A DNA stretch of 64,000 bases, taken from Wocania arenilitoris. Its GTDB lineage: Bacteria > Bacteroidota > Bacteroidia > Flavobacteriales > Flavobacteriaceae. Location of the stretch: assembly GCF_021728535.1 (NCBI RefSeq), contig NZ_JAKKDU010000012.1, positions 1-64,000 on the forward strand, read 5' to 3'. The notes under the pieces were generated by a model. The model did no database searches. It saw nothing but the letters and a program-made list of their open reading frames with translations, and was not told the origin of the DNA. Numbering within the stretch: the first letter of the stretch is position 1; each line of letters starts with the position of its first letter. A program made the position numbers and the translations under genes. This document shows, in pieces, positions 38,498 through 47,965 of this stretch.

Positions 38498-38648
38498 ATA
38501 CCAATTTACTTATAAAATGACTCATATAAAGTGTTTTTATAATGATGATTTCCAGTAATAGACATACTCTCATTTATGGTAAATTCGACACGTTTTGACA
38601 TAAGTAAATATACAAAATACATACGTCATTTTATAAGTAAATTGGTAT
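38498..38648. mobile_element. MITE-like element with 24-bp perfect terminal inverted repeats
   Basis: The ends at 38498-38521 and 38625-38648 are exact reverse complements (starting ATACCAATTTACTTATAAAA). The 151-bp element has no coding sequence. It lies in the gap between the kinase and the SSS symporter. A target-site duplication is not clear; the flanks are AT-rich. No transposase with matching ends is in the window. Confidence 0.7.
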
Positions 38649-39114
38649 AAAACTCCCTTTGAAGTAGAGCAAGAATTTTATCAATTTAAATATGTAGCAT
38701 TAGGTCTTAGAAAATTTGTCTGACTTTTTGTTGCAAGTCCAAAAGAGCAGCTTCCTCCAAATAAATACATGCAAGGGGTTCTCTTTTGAAAAACAATAAA
38801 ATAAGGAGTTAAACCAATAAAATGGTTAAATTTAGGGTGCTTAAAATTTATTTGGGATAGGATTGATAAAACAGTTAAATATAGCGAATAAATATAATGA
38901 ACAATCTTATCCAAAATTAGAAAGTTATTTTTAATAAATTAAATCTAACTAATGGTATTTTGCACCATGTCTTTATAACAATTAATACATCATTTTAATA
39001 ATATCATGTGCATTTTTTTATTTGAGTCTTTTCTTTTTTTACTATATTTCACGACAGAATAAAGTTGAATTTTAACAAAACAACTTACAATAACTAACTA
39101 AATCTACATTAAGC
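38649..39114. other. Intergenic region with possible unidentified coding remnant
   Basis: On the plus strand from about 38656 one frame reads EVEQEFYQFKYVALGLRKFV, a stop, 'ASPKEQLPPNKYMQGVLF', a stop, and later 'KPIKWLNLGCLKFIWDRID', with at least three stops. The even composition suggests an old gene fragment, but I cannot name the family. The last 170 bases are the upstream region of the SSS symporter, with a weak -7-like TATATTTC near 39043. Confidence 0.3.
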
Positions 39115-40761
39115 ATGCAATTTTTAACATTTATTGGGTTTACAGCATTAGTTGCTATCATATCATATTTAGCCACAAGAAGAACTAACGAATCTTCATC
39201 AGATGGTTATTTTTTAGGAGGAAGAAGCTTAACTGCTGGAGTAATTGCAGGTTCATTATTGCTCACCAATTTATCAACAGAGCAAATTGTTGGCTTAAAT
39301 GGTTCTGCTTACCAAAGTGGTTTGTCTGTTATGGTTTGGGAAACACTTGCTGCAATTGCTATGGTAGTTACAGCTATGTTTTTATTGCCAAGATATTTAA
39401 AAGGTGGATTAACTACTATTCCAGGGTTTTTAGCAAAACGATTTGATGTAACAACAAAAACGTTAACATCAGTATTATTTCTTTCAGGATATGTGGTAGT
39501 GTTGTTGCCTATAATTTTATATTCAGGTTCTTTGGCAATTAGTGGTATGTTTAATGTGCCAGAATTGCTTGGAGTTACGCATACACAATCTATATGGATT
39601 TGTGTTTGGGGAATTGGTATTGTTGGGTCAATTTATGCCGTTTTTGGAGGATTAAAGGCAGTTGCAGTTTCAGATTCTATTAATGCTATCGGGTTGTTAG
39701 TTGGCGGAATTTTAATTCCAATTTTTGGTTTAATGATGATTGGAGATGGAAGTGTTTTAGACGGATTGTCAACTTTAACAGCAGAAAATCCAGATAAGTT
39801 TAAATCGATGGGAGGGCCAACTGATCCTGTACCTTTTTACACCATTTTTACAGGTATGATGCTAGTGCAATTGTTTTATTGGGGAACCAATCAGCAAATT
39901 ATTCAGCGCGCATTAGGTGCTAAAGATTTAAAAGAAGGACAAAAAGGTTTATTGTTAGCATCGTTTATAAAAATACTAGGTCCTATAATCGTTGTATTAC
40001 CGGGTTTAATAGCTTTTCATCTTTTTGAAGGAAATTTAGAAACTGCTGATAGTGCTTATCCTATGTTAGTTAAAAAAGTTCTACCAAATGCATGGGTTGG
40101 TTTTTTTGCAGCAGTTTTATTTGGTGCAATTTTGAGCTCTTTTAACAGTGTTTTAAATAGTTCGGTAACCTTATTTGGTATAGATGTTTATAAACAACAT
40201 TTTAATAAGGAAGCTGATGAAAAAACAGTAGTTAAATACGGTAAAGTATTTGGAATTATTTTAGCCATAGCAGCTATGTTTATTGCGCCTTTAATTGCTA
40301 ATGCCGGAAGTCTTTTTGCTTACTTACAAGAAATTAATGGAATATATAGCATACCAATACTTACTATTATTGTAGTTGGTTATTTAACTAAACGTGTACC
40401 AGCCATAGCGGCTAAAATAGGTTTAGCATCAGGTTGTTTGCTTTATATTATTAGTCAATTTATTATGCAGCCGTACTTTGTAGATAAAGCACTAGCACAA
40501 GCAAAAGCTTCTGGAATTGTAGATGAAGGTGCTTTGGCTCTGATTAAAGCTCAGGCTTATCCGCATTTCCTTGATGTAATGGCTATACTATTCGTTTTAA
40601 ATGTAATTATTATGCTTGTTATAGGTTTAATAAAACCAAGAAAAGAACCTTTTGTACAAGAATATACTGAGCAAGTAGATATCACCCCTTGGAAATATGT
40701 TAAGCAAGCTGGAATTGCTATTTGTATTATCGTTATAGGAGTATATATTTATTTTGCTTAA
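39115..40761 (+). CDS. Sodium:solute symporter (SSS family)
   Basis: A 548-residue protein with about 14 membrane helices. The SSS signatures are 'SSDGYFLGGRSLTAGVIAGS' near residue 30, 'LFYWGTNQQIIQRALGAKDL' near 255 and 'SSFNSVLNSSVTLFGIDVY' near 345. It should use the Na+ gradient, which the Na+-NQR maintains, to import a sugar or sugar acid. Its place beside the uronate operon suggests a uronate or related substrate, but the family is too varied for a sequence-based call. It is a single gene, convergent with the Nudix-type regulator. Confidence 0.9.
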   Translation: MQFLTFIGFTALVAIISYLATRRTNESSSDGYFLGGRSLTAGVIAGSLLLTNLSTEQIVGLNGSAYQSGLSVMVWETLAAIAMVVTAMFLLPRYLKGGLTTIPGFLAKRFDVTTKTLTSVLFLSGYVVVLLPIILYSGSLAISGMFNVPELLGVTHTQSIWICVWGIGIVGSIYAVFGGLKAVAVSDSINAIGLLVGGILIPIFGLMMIGDGSVLDGLSTLTAENPDKFKSMGGPTDPVPFYTIFTGMMLVQLFYWGTNQQIIQRALGAKDLKEGQKGLLLASFIKILGPIIVVLPGLIAFHLFEGNLETADSAYPMLVKKVLPNAWVGFFAAVLFGAILSSFNSVLNSSVTLFGIDVYKQHFNKEADEKTVVKYGKVFGIILAIAAMFIAPLIANAGSLFAYLQEINGIYSIPILTIIVVGYLTKRVPAIAAKIGLASGCLLYIISQFIMQPYFVDKALAQAKASGIVDEGALALIKAQAYPHFLDVMAILFVLNVIIMLVIGLIKPRKEPFVQEYTEQVDITPWKYVKQAGIAICIIVIGVYIYFA

Positions 40762-40803
40762 GTATTTTACAAGAATCACGGTTTGGTAATTTGTGTGTTA
40801 AAT

Positions 40804-41481
40804 TTATTTAATTTTTCTAAATAAATAAGGGCCTCCTTTAATGCCTTTTTTTATAATACCAGTGTTTTCAAGCAAATTCATCTGTAAAATTTTTTTCCTA
40901 AAGTTTCTTCTATCTAATTTCTTATTTAAGATAGATTCATAAAGGGATTGCATTTCATTAAGCGTAAATGTTTCGGGAAGTAACTCGCCAAAAATTAAAT
41001 TACTCTTTAAGTTTAGCTTAAGTAAGTTATGAGCATCTATTATAATTTCTAAATGATCAAACCCAATGTTATTTGGAAGCTCATTTAAGCGAAACCATTT
41101 AATTTGCGTAACATTCATTTTTTGCTCAATGGGGTGGTTTTCAGGCTTTATTAAGGCATAAAATGATATGGTTATTACCCGTTTTACGGGATGTCTTTTT
41201 ATGTTTGTATAGGCTTTTACCTGTGAGATGTGAACATTTTCAACTCCAATAAGACAACGTAGAACTTTATGCGCACATTCATCAATGGTTTCATTATCAT
41301 CCATAATTCCTCCAGGTAGAAGCCATGAATTTTTATATTTACCTACTGTACGTTTAACAAGAAGAATTCTTAAATGTCCTTTCTTAAAACCAAAAAGGCA
41401 AATATCTGCGGTAATACTAGATTCATAAGAATCTGGTTGAACCTGTATGCTTTCGAGATATTTATTTTCAACAATTTTCAA
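40804..41481 (-). CDS. Nudix-related transcriptional regulator (NrtR/AraR type)
   Basis: A 225-residue protein: an N-terminal Nudix fold followed by a C-terminal winged helix ('LYESILNKKLDRRNFRKKIL'). The Nudix box 'GGIMDDNETIDECAHKVLRC' keeps GX5E, but the REUXEE core is changed to KVLRCL, so catalysis is unlikely and a ligand-sensing role is expected. In Bacteroidota such proteins control sugar catabolism (AraR for arabinose). It diverges from the uxuB operon with a palindrome between them. The start appears to be a TTG at 41481, since an in-frame stop lies directly upstream and the next ATG is inside the Nudix box. Confidence 0.82.
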   Translation of the reverse strand: MKIVENKYLESIQVQPDSYESSITADICLFGFKKGHLRILLVKRTVGKYKNSWLLPGGIMDDNETIDECAHKVLRCLIGVENVHISQVKAYTNIKRHPVKRVITISFYALIKPENHPIEQKMNVTQIKWFRLNELPNNIGFDHLEIIIDAHNLLKLNLKSNLIFGELLPETFTLNEMQSLYESILNKKLDRRNFRKKILQMNLLENTGIIKKGIKGGPYLFRKIK

Positions 41482-41520
41482 TTAGAGATTTTTATAAGTG
41501 CCAAACTTACTATTTTTTTA

Positions 41521-41528
41521 TATATTTG
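41521..41528 (+). promoter_or_regulatory. uxuB: -7 box of the uronate operon
   Basis: TATATTTG fits TAnnTTTG exactly and sits directly upstream of the palindrome at 41534-41548, so a transcript would start inside that palindrome. The uxuB ATG follows at 41576. Confidence 0.6.
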
Positions 41529-41533
41529 AAACC

Positions 41534-41548
41534 GTGTACAAAGTACAC
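41534..41548. promoter_or_regulatory. Candidate operator for the Nudix-type regulator
   Basis: GTGTACaaaGTACAC is a perfect 6-bp inverted repeat with a 3-base spacer, in the 94-base region between the divergent regulator and uxuB. Its position over the predicted transcription start suggests repression of the uronate operon and autoregulation, relieved by a sugar-acid intermediate. I see no second perfect copy near the other carbohydrate genes. Confidence 0.6.
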
Positions 41549-41575
41549 AGAATATTTTTAATTTTATATAATCAA

Positions 41576-42409
41576 ATGCAAATAAATAAAACTATTGTAG
41601 TTACTGGTGCTGGCGGTGTGCTTTGTAGTACGCTAGCAGAAGCCTTAGCTAAGCAAGGACATAAAATAGCCTTGTTAGATTTAAATAAAACTGCTGCAGT
41701 AAAAGTTGCAGACAAAATTAATAAGAGTGGAGGTCTTGCCATTGGAATACAGGCCAATGTTTTAGAAAAAGATTCTCTTATTTCTGCTAAAGAAGAAGTT
41801 AATGCTACTTTTGGTAAATGCGATATTCTAATAAATGGAGCAGGAGGAAATCATCCATTAGGAACAACAACTAACCCGTTTTTAGAAGCAGACGATTTGA
41901 TGAATAAAACAGAAGGTTTTAAAACTTTTTTTGATTTAGATCCAAAAGGAATTCAATTTGTGTTCAACTTAAATTTTATAGGAACACTGTTGCCTACACA
42001 AATATTTGCTCAAGACATGGTTGGTAAAAAAGGCTGTAGTATTTTAAATGTGTCTTCAATGAATGCCTTTACACCATTAACAAAAATACCCGCTTATAGT
42101 GGGGCTAAGGCAGCAGTGTCTAATTTTACACAATGGTTAGCAGTTCATTTTTCAAAAGTAGGTGTACGAGTTAATGCATTGGCTCCAGGATTTTTCTTAA
42201 CAGAGCAAAATAGAACCTTATTAACTAATAATGATGGAAGTTTAACCTCTAGAGGTAATCAAATAATTGAACAAACACCTATGGGTAAATTTGGAGAACC
42301 AGAAGATTTAGTAGGTACAACATTATGGCTGTGTAGCGAAGGCGCATCATTTGTAACAGGAGTTGTTGTGCCAATCGATGGAGGCTTTAGTGCGTATAGT
42401 GGTGTATAA
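41576..42409 (+). CDS. uxuB: D-mannonate oxidoreductase (fructuronate reductase), SDR type
   Basis: This enzyme reduces D-fructuronate to D-mannonate with NAD(P)H. The start at 41576 (MQINKTIVVTGAGGVLCSTL) is used; the reading frame open further upstream covers the promoter. The 277-residue SDR has the cofactor site TGAGGVL, 'LINGAGGNHPLGTT', catalytic Ser in 'NVSSMNAF' and Tyr/Lys in 'PAYSGAKAAV', and ends 'PIDGGFSAYSGV' as in YjmF/UxuB-type enzymes. It is 20 bases from uxuA, its product's dehydratase. Confidence 0.87.
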   Translation: MQINKTIVVTGAGGVLCSTLAEALAKQGHKIALLDLNKTAAVKVADKINKSGGLAIGIQANVLEKDSLISAKEEVNATFGKCDILINGAGGNHPLGTTTNPFLEADDLMNKTEGFKTFFDLDPKGIQFVFNLNFIGTLLPTQIFAQDMVGKKGCSILNVSSMNAFTPLTKIPAYSGAKAAVSNFTQWLAVHFSKVGVRVNALAPGFFLTEQNRTLLTNNDGSLTSRGNQIIEQTPMGKFGEPEDLVGTTLWLCSEGASFVTGVVVPIDGGFSAYSGV

Positions 42410-42429
42410 ACATATAAAATACGTTTTTA

Positions 42430-43605
42430 ATGGAACAAACATGGCGATGGTACGGACCAAATGATCCCGTATCTTTATCAGATATAAAACAAGCTGGAGC
42501 AACGGGTATCGTTTCGGCATTACACCATATTCCTAACGGCGAAGTATGGACAATTCATGAAATTACAAAGAGAAAAGAAATCATAGAACAAGCTGGTTTA
42601 ATATGGAGCGTTGTTGAAAGTATTCCTGTTCATGAAAACATAAAAACACGCTCTGGTAATTTTAAAACATACATAGAAGCCTACAAACAAAGTATCGAAA
42701 ACTTAGCAAAATGTGGAGTAAACATTGTATGTTACAATTTTATGCCCGTTTTAGATTGGACACGTACCGATTTAAATTTTGAAGTAGAAGATGGTTCTAG
42801 AGCCTTACGTTTTGATGTTAATGCTTTTGCAGCTTTTGAGTTGTTTTTGTTAAAACGACCAGGAGCAGAAGATAATTACACTAAAGATCAAAAAATAAAT
42901 GCAAAAAAGTATTTTGAAAGCCTTTCTAACAAAAAGAAAACACAACTTGTAAACAATATTATTGCAGGTTTGCCAGGAGCTGAAGAAGGGTACACTCTAG
43001 AAGATTTTCAAACTATTCTTGATACTTATAAGGATATTGATGCGCAAAAATTAAAAGAAAATTTGGTGTCATTTTTAAAGGAAATTATTCCTGTGGCTTC
43101 AAAAAATAAAGTGTTAATGTGTATTCATCCAGACGATCCGCCATATCCAATACTAGGATTGCCAAGAGTAGTTAGTACCGAGGCAGATTATGCTTATTTG
43201 TTTGATAATATACCAGACAGAGCTAATGGTATTACATTTTGCACAGGATCTTTAGGTGTTCGAGCTGATAATAATTTGGTTAATATATTAAAACGATTTT
43301 CTAATCGTGTACATTTCCTTCATTTAAGAAGTACAAAACGCGATGAGCAAGGTAATTTTTATGAGGCTAACCATTTAGAAGGTGATGTTGATATGTTTAA
43401 TATAGTAAAAGAAATCCTGATAGAAGAAAAAAGACGTAAAGCAGAAGGTAGAACAGATTTTGCAATACCAGTAAGACCAGATCATGGGCATCAAATGCTT
43501 GATGATTTACATAAAAAAACCAATCCAGGATACTCTGGTATTGGACGATTACGTGGTTTAGCAGAATTGAGAGGGCTAGAATACGGATTAAAACAAACAG
43601 TGTAA
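42430..43605 (+). CDS. uxuA: Mannonate dehydratase
   Basis: This enzyme dehydrates D-mannonate to 2-keto-3-deoxygluconate. The 391-residue TIM-barrel protein shows the UxuA signatures '[20 protein letters not shown]', '[16 protein letters not shown]', '[16 protein letters not shown]', the metal ligands in '[20 protein letters not shown]', '[13 protein letters not shown]' and '[11 protein letters not shown]'. It is the third-last step of the glucuronate branch in this operon. Confidence 0.96.
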   Translation: MEQTWRWYGPNDPVSLSDIKQAGATGIVSALHHIPNGEVWTIHEITKRKEIIEQAGLIWSVVESIPVHENIKTRSGNFKTYIEAYKQSIENLAKCGVNIVCYNFMPVLDWTRTDLNFEVEDGSRALRFDVNAFAAFELFLLKRPGAEDNYTKDQKINAKKYFESLSNKKKTQLVNNIIAGLPGAEEGYTLEDFQTILDTYKDIDAQKLKENLVSFLKEIIPVASKNKVLMCIHPDDPPYPILGLPRVVSTEADYAYLFDNIPDRANGITFCTGSLGVRADNNLVNILKRFSNRVHFLHLRSTKRDEQGNFYEANHLEGDVDMFNIVKEILIEEKRRKAEGRTDFAIPVRPDHGHQMLDDLHKKTNPGYSGIGRLRGLAELRGLEYGLKQTV

Positions 43606-43626
43606 TAATACTAAACGCATTAAAAG

Positions 43627-44469
43627 ATGAAAACAGAATACGAAACACGATATGCTTCAAGTCCAAAAGCTGTAAGAGCTTATGACACTCAGGAACTAAG
43701 AGACGAATTTTTAATTGATAATTTAATGCAAGAAGACCAGTTGGTTTTAGTTTACACGCATTATGATAGATATATGGCTGGTTCTGCGGTGCCTGTTGCA
43801 GATGCAATTTCATTGGATACTATCGATCCACTCAAATCGTCGTATTTTTTAGAAAGAAGAGAAGTTGGAATTATTAATGTAGGTGGAGATGGTGTTGTTG
43901 AAGTAAATGGAGATGTCTATGAACTTACTCTAAAAGATGCACTCTACATTGGTAGCGGAAATGAAAATGTTGCTTTTAAAAGTGTAGATAAAAATAATCC
44001 TGCTAAATTTTATTTAAACTCAGCACCAGCTCACAGAAATTACCCAACAAAAAAAGTGAGTAAAGCTGAAGCAAATAAAATTGAATTAGGCTCTTTAGAA
44101 ACAGCAAATCATCGTACGGTAAATCAAATGATTATAAGTGGTATTGTTGATACATGTCAGCTTCAAATGGGGATGACTGAATTAAAAACTGGCAGCGTTT
44201 GGAATACTATGCCCGCACATGTTCATGATAGAAGAATGGAAATTTACTATTATCTGGATATTCCTCAAGATCAAGCGGTATGTCATTTTATGGGACAACC
44301 TCAAGAAACAAGACATATTTGGATGCAAAACAATCAAGCTGTAATATCTCCACCATGGTCTATTCATTCAGGGTCTGGAACTTCAAATTATACTTTTATT
44401 TGGGGTATGGCTGGTGAAAATTTAGATTATGGCGATATGGATGTTGCAAAAATAACAGAATTAAGATAA
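43627..44469 (+). CDS. kduI: 5-keto-4-deoxyuronate isomerase (DKI isomerase)
   Basis: It isomerises 4-deoxy-L-threo-5-hexosulose uronate, released from unsaturated uronates made by polysaccharide lyases, to 2,5-diketo-3-deoxygluconate. The 280-residue cupin has the zinc ligands in 'MPAHVHDRRMEIYYYL' and 'WSIHSGSGTSNYTFIWG'. Its presence implies growth on lyase products of pectin, or on other unsaturated uronides. It precedes kduD by three bases. Confidence 0.96.
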   Translation: MKTEYETRYASSPKAVRAYDTQELRDEFLIDNLMQEDQLVLVYTHYDRYMAGSAVPVADAISLDTIDPLKSSYFLERREVGIINVGGDGVVEVNGDVYELTLKDALYIGSGNENVAFKSVDKNNPAKFYLNSAPAHRNYPTKKVSKAEANKIELGSLETANHRTVNQMIISGIVDTCQLQMGMTELKTGSVWNTMPAHVHDRRMEIYYYLDIPQDQAVCHFMGQPQETRHIWMQNNQAVISPPWSIHSGSGTSNYTFIWGMAGENLDYGDMDVAKITELR

Positions 44470-44472
44470 TTT

Positions 44473-45267
44473 ATGAGTGTTTCATTATTCGATTTAAAAG
44501 GCAAAAATGCACTAGTTACAGGGAGTACGCATGGTTTAGGTATGGCTATGGCTAGAGGATTAGGATTGGCAGGTGCAAACATTATTGTGAATGGGAATTC
44601 ATCACAAGACAAAATAGACAAAGCTGTTACCGAATATAAAAATGAAGGCATAAATGCTGTTGGCTTTAAATTTAATGTAACAAATGAGACAGAAGTCATT
44701 GATGCTATTGCAAAAATAGAAGCCGAAGTAGGGCAAATAGATATTTTAATTAATAATGCCGGCATCATCAAGCGCACACCACTCATTGATATGGAAGTTG
44801 AAGATTTTAAACAAGTTATTGATGTCGATTTAGTAAGTCCATTTATTGTCTCAAAACATGTTGTACCAGGTATGATTAAGCGTAAAGCTGGTAAAGTGAT
44901 TAATATTTGCTCTATGATGAGTGAGTTAGGTCGAAACAGTGTTGGTGCTTATGCAGCAGCTAAAGGAGGCCTAAAAATGTTAACTCAAAATATGGCAACT
45001 GAATGGGCAAAACATAATATTCAAGTAAACGGTATCGGTCCAGGCTATTTTGCAACATCACAAACTGAGCCTATTAGAGTAGATGGACATCCTTTTAATG
45101 ATTTTATTGTAAACAGAACGCCTGCGGCAAAATGGGGAGACCCTAACGATTTGGCAGGTGCAGCTATATTTTTATCATCAAAAGCAAGTGATTTTGTAAA
45201 TGGTCATGTAGTGTATGTTGATGGAGGAATTTTAGCTACAATTGGAAAACCTTCAAACGAAGATTAG
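44473..45267 (+). CDS. kduD: 2-keto-3-deoxygluconate 5-dehydrogenase (KduD), SDR
   Basis: It reduces 2,5-diketo-3-deoxygluconate to 2-keto-3-deoxygluconate. The 264-residue SDR has 'ALVTGSTHGLGMAMARGLG', 'LINNAGIIKRTPL', catalytic Ser in 'NICSMMSELG' and Tyr/Lys in 'AYAAAKGGLKM', and the C-terminal 'YVDGGILATIGKP'. With kduI it makes the two-step route from 4-deoxy-5-ketouronate to KDG. A 9-bp inverted repeat (TTAGTTATG/CATAACTAA) spans its stop codon at 45264-45289. Confidence 0.93.
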   Translation: MSVSLFDLKGKNALVTGSTHGLGMAMARGLGLAGANIIVNGNSSQDKIDKAVTEYKNEGINAVGFKFNVTNETEVIDAIAKIEAEVGQIDILINNAGIIKRTPLIDMEVEDFKQVIDVDLVSPFIVSKHVVPGMIKRKAGKVINICSMMSELGRNSVGAYAAAKGGLKMLTQNMATEWAKHNIQVNGIGPGYFATSQTEPIRVDGHPFNDFIVNRTPAAKWGDPNDLAGAAIFLSSKASDFVNGHVVYVDGGILATIGKPSNED

Positions 45268-45289
45268 TTATGAAATGAGCCATAACTAA
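45264..45289. promoter_or_regulatory. Intercistronic hairpin at the kduD stop
   Basis: TTAGTTATG (45264-45272) and CATAACTAA (45281-45289) form a perfect 9-bp stem with an 8-base loop. There is no T run, so RNA processing or stabilisation is more likely than termination. A second small palindrome, CATCTG-A-CAGATG, follows at 45325-45337. Confidence 0.4.
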
Positions 45290-45358
45290 GGTTGATACCT
45301 ACCGAAATGTTTAATGGCGAATTACATCTGACAGATGAAAAAAATAAAATTTAAACAG

Positions 45359-46537
45359 ATGAAAAAAGCAACTTTATTCTCAGTAGCGTGCATCGTTTTA
45401 TGTTTATTAGGATGTGAAACAGCCAATAAACATATAATCACAATCAATAATAGTTTAGATGAAGCACGTTCATTTGAAACAGTTGAAATAAATGCTTCTG
45501 AGTTATCATTAAAAGAAGGCGAAAGTTTTGAAAGCTTTTCGGTGAAGGATTTAAAAACCAATACAATTATATTATCCCAATTTGTAGATAACGATCAAGA
45601 TGGGAAGATGGATTTGTTATTGTTTCAACCTAAAATTGAAGCTAATAGTTCAAAGCAATATGAACTTGTTGTGGTCAATAAATCTGATAAAGCTAAAATC
45701 ATTAACTATTGTTATTCAAGGTTTGTTCCCGAAAGAACAGATGATTATGCTTGGGAAAACAATAAGGTGGCTTTTAGAACTTTTGGACCAGTGGCTCAAA
45801 AAATGGTTGAAGATTCGGTTAAAGGAGGGACGCTTTCTAGTGGTATTGATGCTTGGTTAAAACGTGTGGAATATCCAATAATTAATAAATGGTATGCCGA
45901 AGACCAAAAAGAAAAAGGTGCTTACCATAAAGATAAAGGAGAAGGTTTAGATAATTTTCACGTAGGTGTTTCACGTGGTGTTGGTGGTATTGCTATTAAG
46001 TCAGATTCAGTTTATCATTTTTCAAAAAACTTTACAGGTTGGAAAACTATCACAACAGGTCCTATCCGAACGAGTTTTGTTTTAGAATATGAAGATTGGG
46101 ATGCCAATGGAAAAACCATTTCAGAAACCAAACGTATTTCTTTGGATTATGGTAGTAATTTATCTCGATTTGAAATTGAAATTTCTGGTACAAATTCTAT
46201 TTCAACAGGATTAACCTTACATAATAAAGATGGAGAAGACACTCAAAACCAGTCTTCAGGATGGGTGTCTTATTGGCAACCTCATGACAATTCTGAATTA
46301 GGTACAGGAATCGTTGTTTCTCATGGAAATATGATTTCATCAACTCTATATGATACTGTTTTAAAAGACGAAAGTAATTTGTTTGCAGAAGTTAAAGTAA
46401 GTAACAATAAAGCTATTTATTATGCAGGCTTTGGCTGGAAAAAAGCTGGAGATTTTACGTCTAAAGAAAATTGGAATGCTTATTTAGAAAGCTTTTCAAA
46501 AAAAATAAATAATCCTTTAATAGTAACTTTGAATTAA
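45359..46537 (+). CDS. DUF4861 lipoprotein of uronate loci
   Basis: A lipoprotein of about 392 residues; from the ATG at 45359 the lipobox 'LCLLGC' gives lipid-attachment Cys19. An in-frame ATG at 45335 overlaps a small palindrome and gives a poorer signal peptide. The body is mostly beta-structure with 'DNDQDGKMDLLLFQP', 'RFVPERTDDYAWENNKVAFR' and 'RRVEYPIINKWY'-like sequence, which I recognise as DUF4861, a family often next to pectin- or alginate-lyase genes. The function is unproven; a role in processing or binding uronate oligomers outside the cytoplasm is inference from the operon. Confidence 0.75.
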   Translation: MKKATLFSVACIVLCLLGCETANKHIITINNSLDEARSFETVEINASELSLKEGESFESFSVKDLKTNTIILSQFVDNDQDGKMDLLLFQPKIEANSSKQYELVVVNKSDKAKIINYCYSRFVPERTDDYAWENNKVAFRTFGPVAQKMVEDSVKGGTLSSGIDAWLKRVEYPIINKWYAEDQKEKGAYHKDKGEGLDNFHVGVSRGVGGIAIKSDSVYHFSKNFTGWKTITTGPIRTSFVLEYEDWDANGKTISETKRISLDYGSNLSRFEIEISGTNSISTGLTLHNKDGEDTQNQSSGWVSYWQPHDNSELGTGIVVSHGNMISSTLYDTVLKDESNLFAEVKVSNNKAIYYAGFGWKKAGDFTSKENWNAYLESFSKKINNPLIVTLN

Positions 46538-46547
46538 GTTCTCATAA

Positions 46548-47951
46548 ATGAAAACAACAAATTTTATTACTGATAATTTTATTTTACAATCAGAAGTTGC
46601 TGAAACTTTGTACCATAAGTATGCAAAAGATTTACCTATTATAGATTATCATAATCATTTATCACCTCAATTAATTGCAGAAAATCAACCTATAAAAAAT
46701 ATTACCGAAGCATGGCTTAAAGGCGATCATTATAAATGGCGTGCAATGAGAGCTAATGGTATTGATGAGCTATTTATAACAAGTTCTGCAACATCACACA
46801 AAGAGAAGTTTTTAAAATGGGCAGAAACGGTACCTCATACCTTAAGAAACCCTTTATTTCATTGGACACATTTAGAGTTAAAACGCTATTTTGATATTGA
46901 TGAATTATTACAACCTAATACAGCTGACTCAATTTATAAGAAAGCCAATGCTATTTTAAAAAGTAAAACACCTGCTCAACTTTTAGAAGATTTAAAAGTA
47001 GAAGTAATTTGCACTACCGACGATCCTATTGACGACTTAAAACACCATCAAGAAATTGCTGAAAAAGGATTTTATACAAAGGTTTTTCCAACCTTTAGAC
47101 CTGATGTGTTAATGTTAATCCAAAAGGAATCATTTTCTAACTATATCGAAAAATTAGAAAATTGTGTTGGCTTTTCTATCGAAAATTTAGAGGATTTATT
47201 AAAAGGGATTGAAAGTAGAATTGAATATTTTCATAGCATGGGCTGTCGTTTATCAGACTATGGATTAGAGCAAGTTTTTGCTGATGATTTTATTGAAGAA
47301 GAAGTTGATGTTATATTTAAAAAGCGGTTGTCTGGTAAAAACATATCAAAAAATGAGGCTGATATATATGCGTCTTGTATTTTAAATAAATTGTGTAAAA
47401 TGTACCATGCTAAAAGTTGGGTGCAACAATTCCATATTGGGGCTATCAGAAATAATAATAGTAGATTATTAAACCAAATTGGTTTAGATGCAGGTGTAGA
47501 TTCAATTGGTGATTTTCCAGTAGCTAAAAACATGTCTAAATTGTTTAATAGCCTTGATAATACCAATCAATTAGCAAAAACTATAACTTATAATCTAAAC
47601 CCATCACAAAATGAGGTGTTTGCAACAATGATGGGTAATTACAGCGAAAGTGGTATTTCAGGAAAAATGCAATGGGGTTCTGGATGGTGGTTTTTAGACC
47701 AAAAAGATGGTATGGAAAAGCAAATAAACTGTTTGTCTAATATGGGTTTATTAAGCCATTTTGTAGGTATGCTAACCGATAGCAGAAGCTTTTTGTCTTT
47801 TCCTCGCCATGAGTATTTTAGGCGTATATTGTGCAATATTATTGGAGAAGATGTAAAACAAGGTCTTGTTCCGAATGATATAGAATTTCTTGGTAAAATG
47901 GTTCAAGATATTTGCTACTATAATGCGACAAACTATTTCAACTTTAAATAA
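46548..47951 (+). CDS. uxaC: Glucuronate/galacturonate isomerase (uronate isomerase)
   Basis: It converts D-glucuronate to D-fructuronate and D-galacturonate to D-tagaturonate. The 467-residue protein of the amidohydrolase fold starts with 'LPIIDYHNHLSPQLIAENQP' (metal-binding HxH), followed by 'AMRANGIDELFITSSATSHK', 'VEVICTTDDPIDDLKHH' and 'HIGAIRNNNSRLLNQIG', and ends with 'LTDSRSFLSFPRHEYFRRIL'. It feeds UxuB/UxuA in this operon and UxaB at 27.6-29.0 kb. It begins 11 bases after the DUF4861 gene. Confidence 0.96.
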   Translation: MKTTNFITDNFILQSEVAETLYHKYAKDLPIIDYHNHLSPQLIAENQPIKNITEAWLKGDHYKWRAMRANGIDELFITSSATSHKEKFLKWAETVPHTLRNPLFHWTHLELKRYFDIDELLQPNTADSIYKKANAILKSKTPAQLLEDLKVEVICTTDDPIDDLKHHQEIAEKGFYTKVFPTFRPDVLMLIQKESFSNYIEKLENCVGFSIENLEDLLKGIESRIEYFHSMGCRLSDYGLEQVFADDFIEEEVDVIFKKRLSGKNISKNEADIYASCILNKLCKMYHAKSWVQQFHIGAIRNNNSRLLNQIGLDAGVDSIGDFPVAKNMSKLFNSLDNTNQLAKTITYNLNPSQNEVFATMMGNYSESGISGKMQWGSGWWFLDQKDGMEKQINCLSNMGLLSHFVGMLTDSRSFLSFPRHEYFRRILCNIIGEDVKQGLVPNDIEFLGKMVQDICYYNATNYFNFK

Positions 47952-47965
47952 ATAAAAGTAATGTA

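Noticed and set aside
38681-38914. A 77-codon minus-strand gene before the SSS symporter
   Set aside because: Its peptide has no domain, start context or signal, and the opposite strand shows a more protein-like but stop-broken frame. I treat it as chance.
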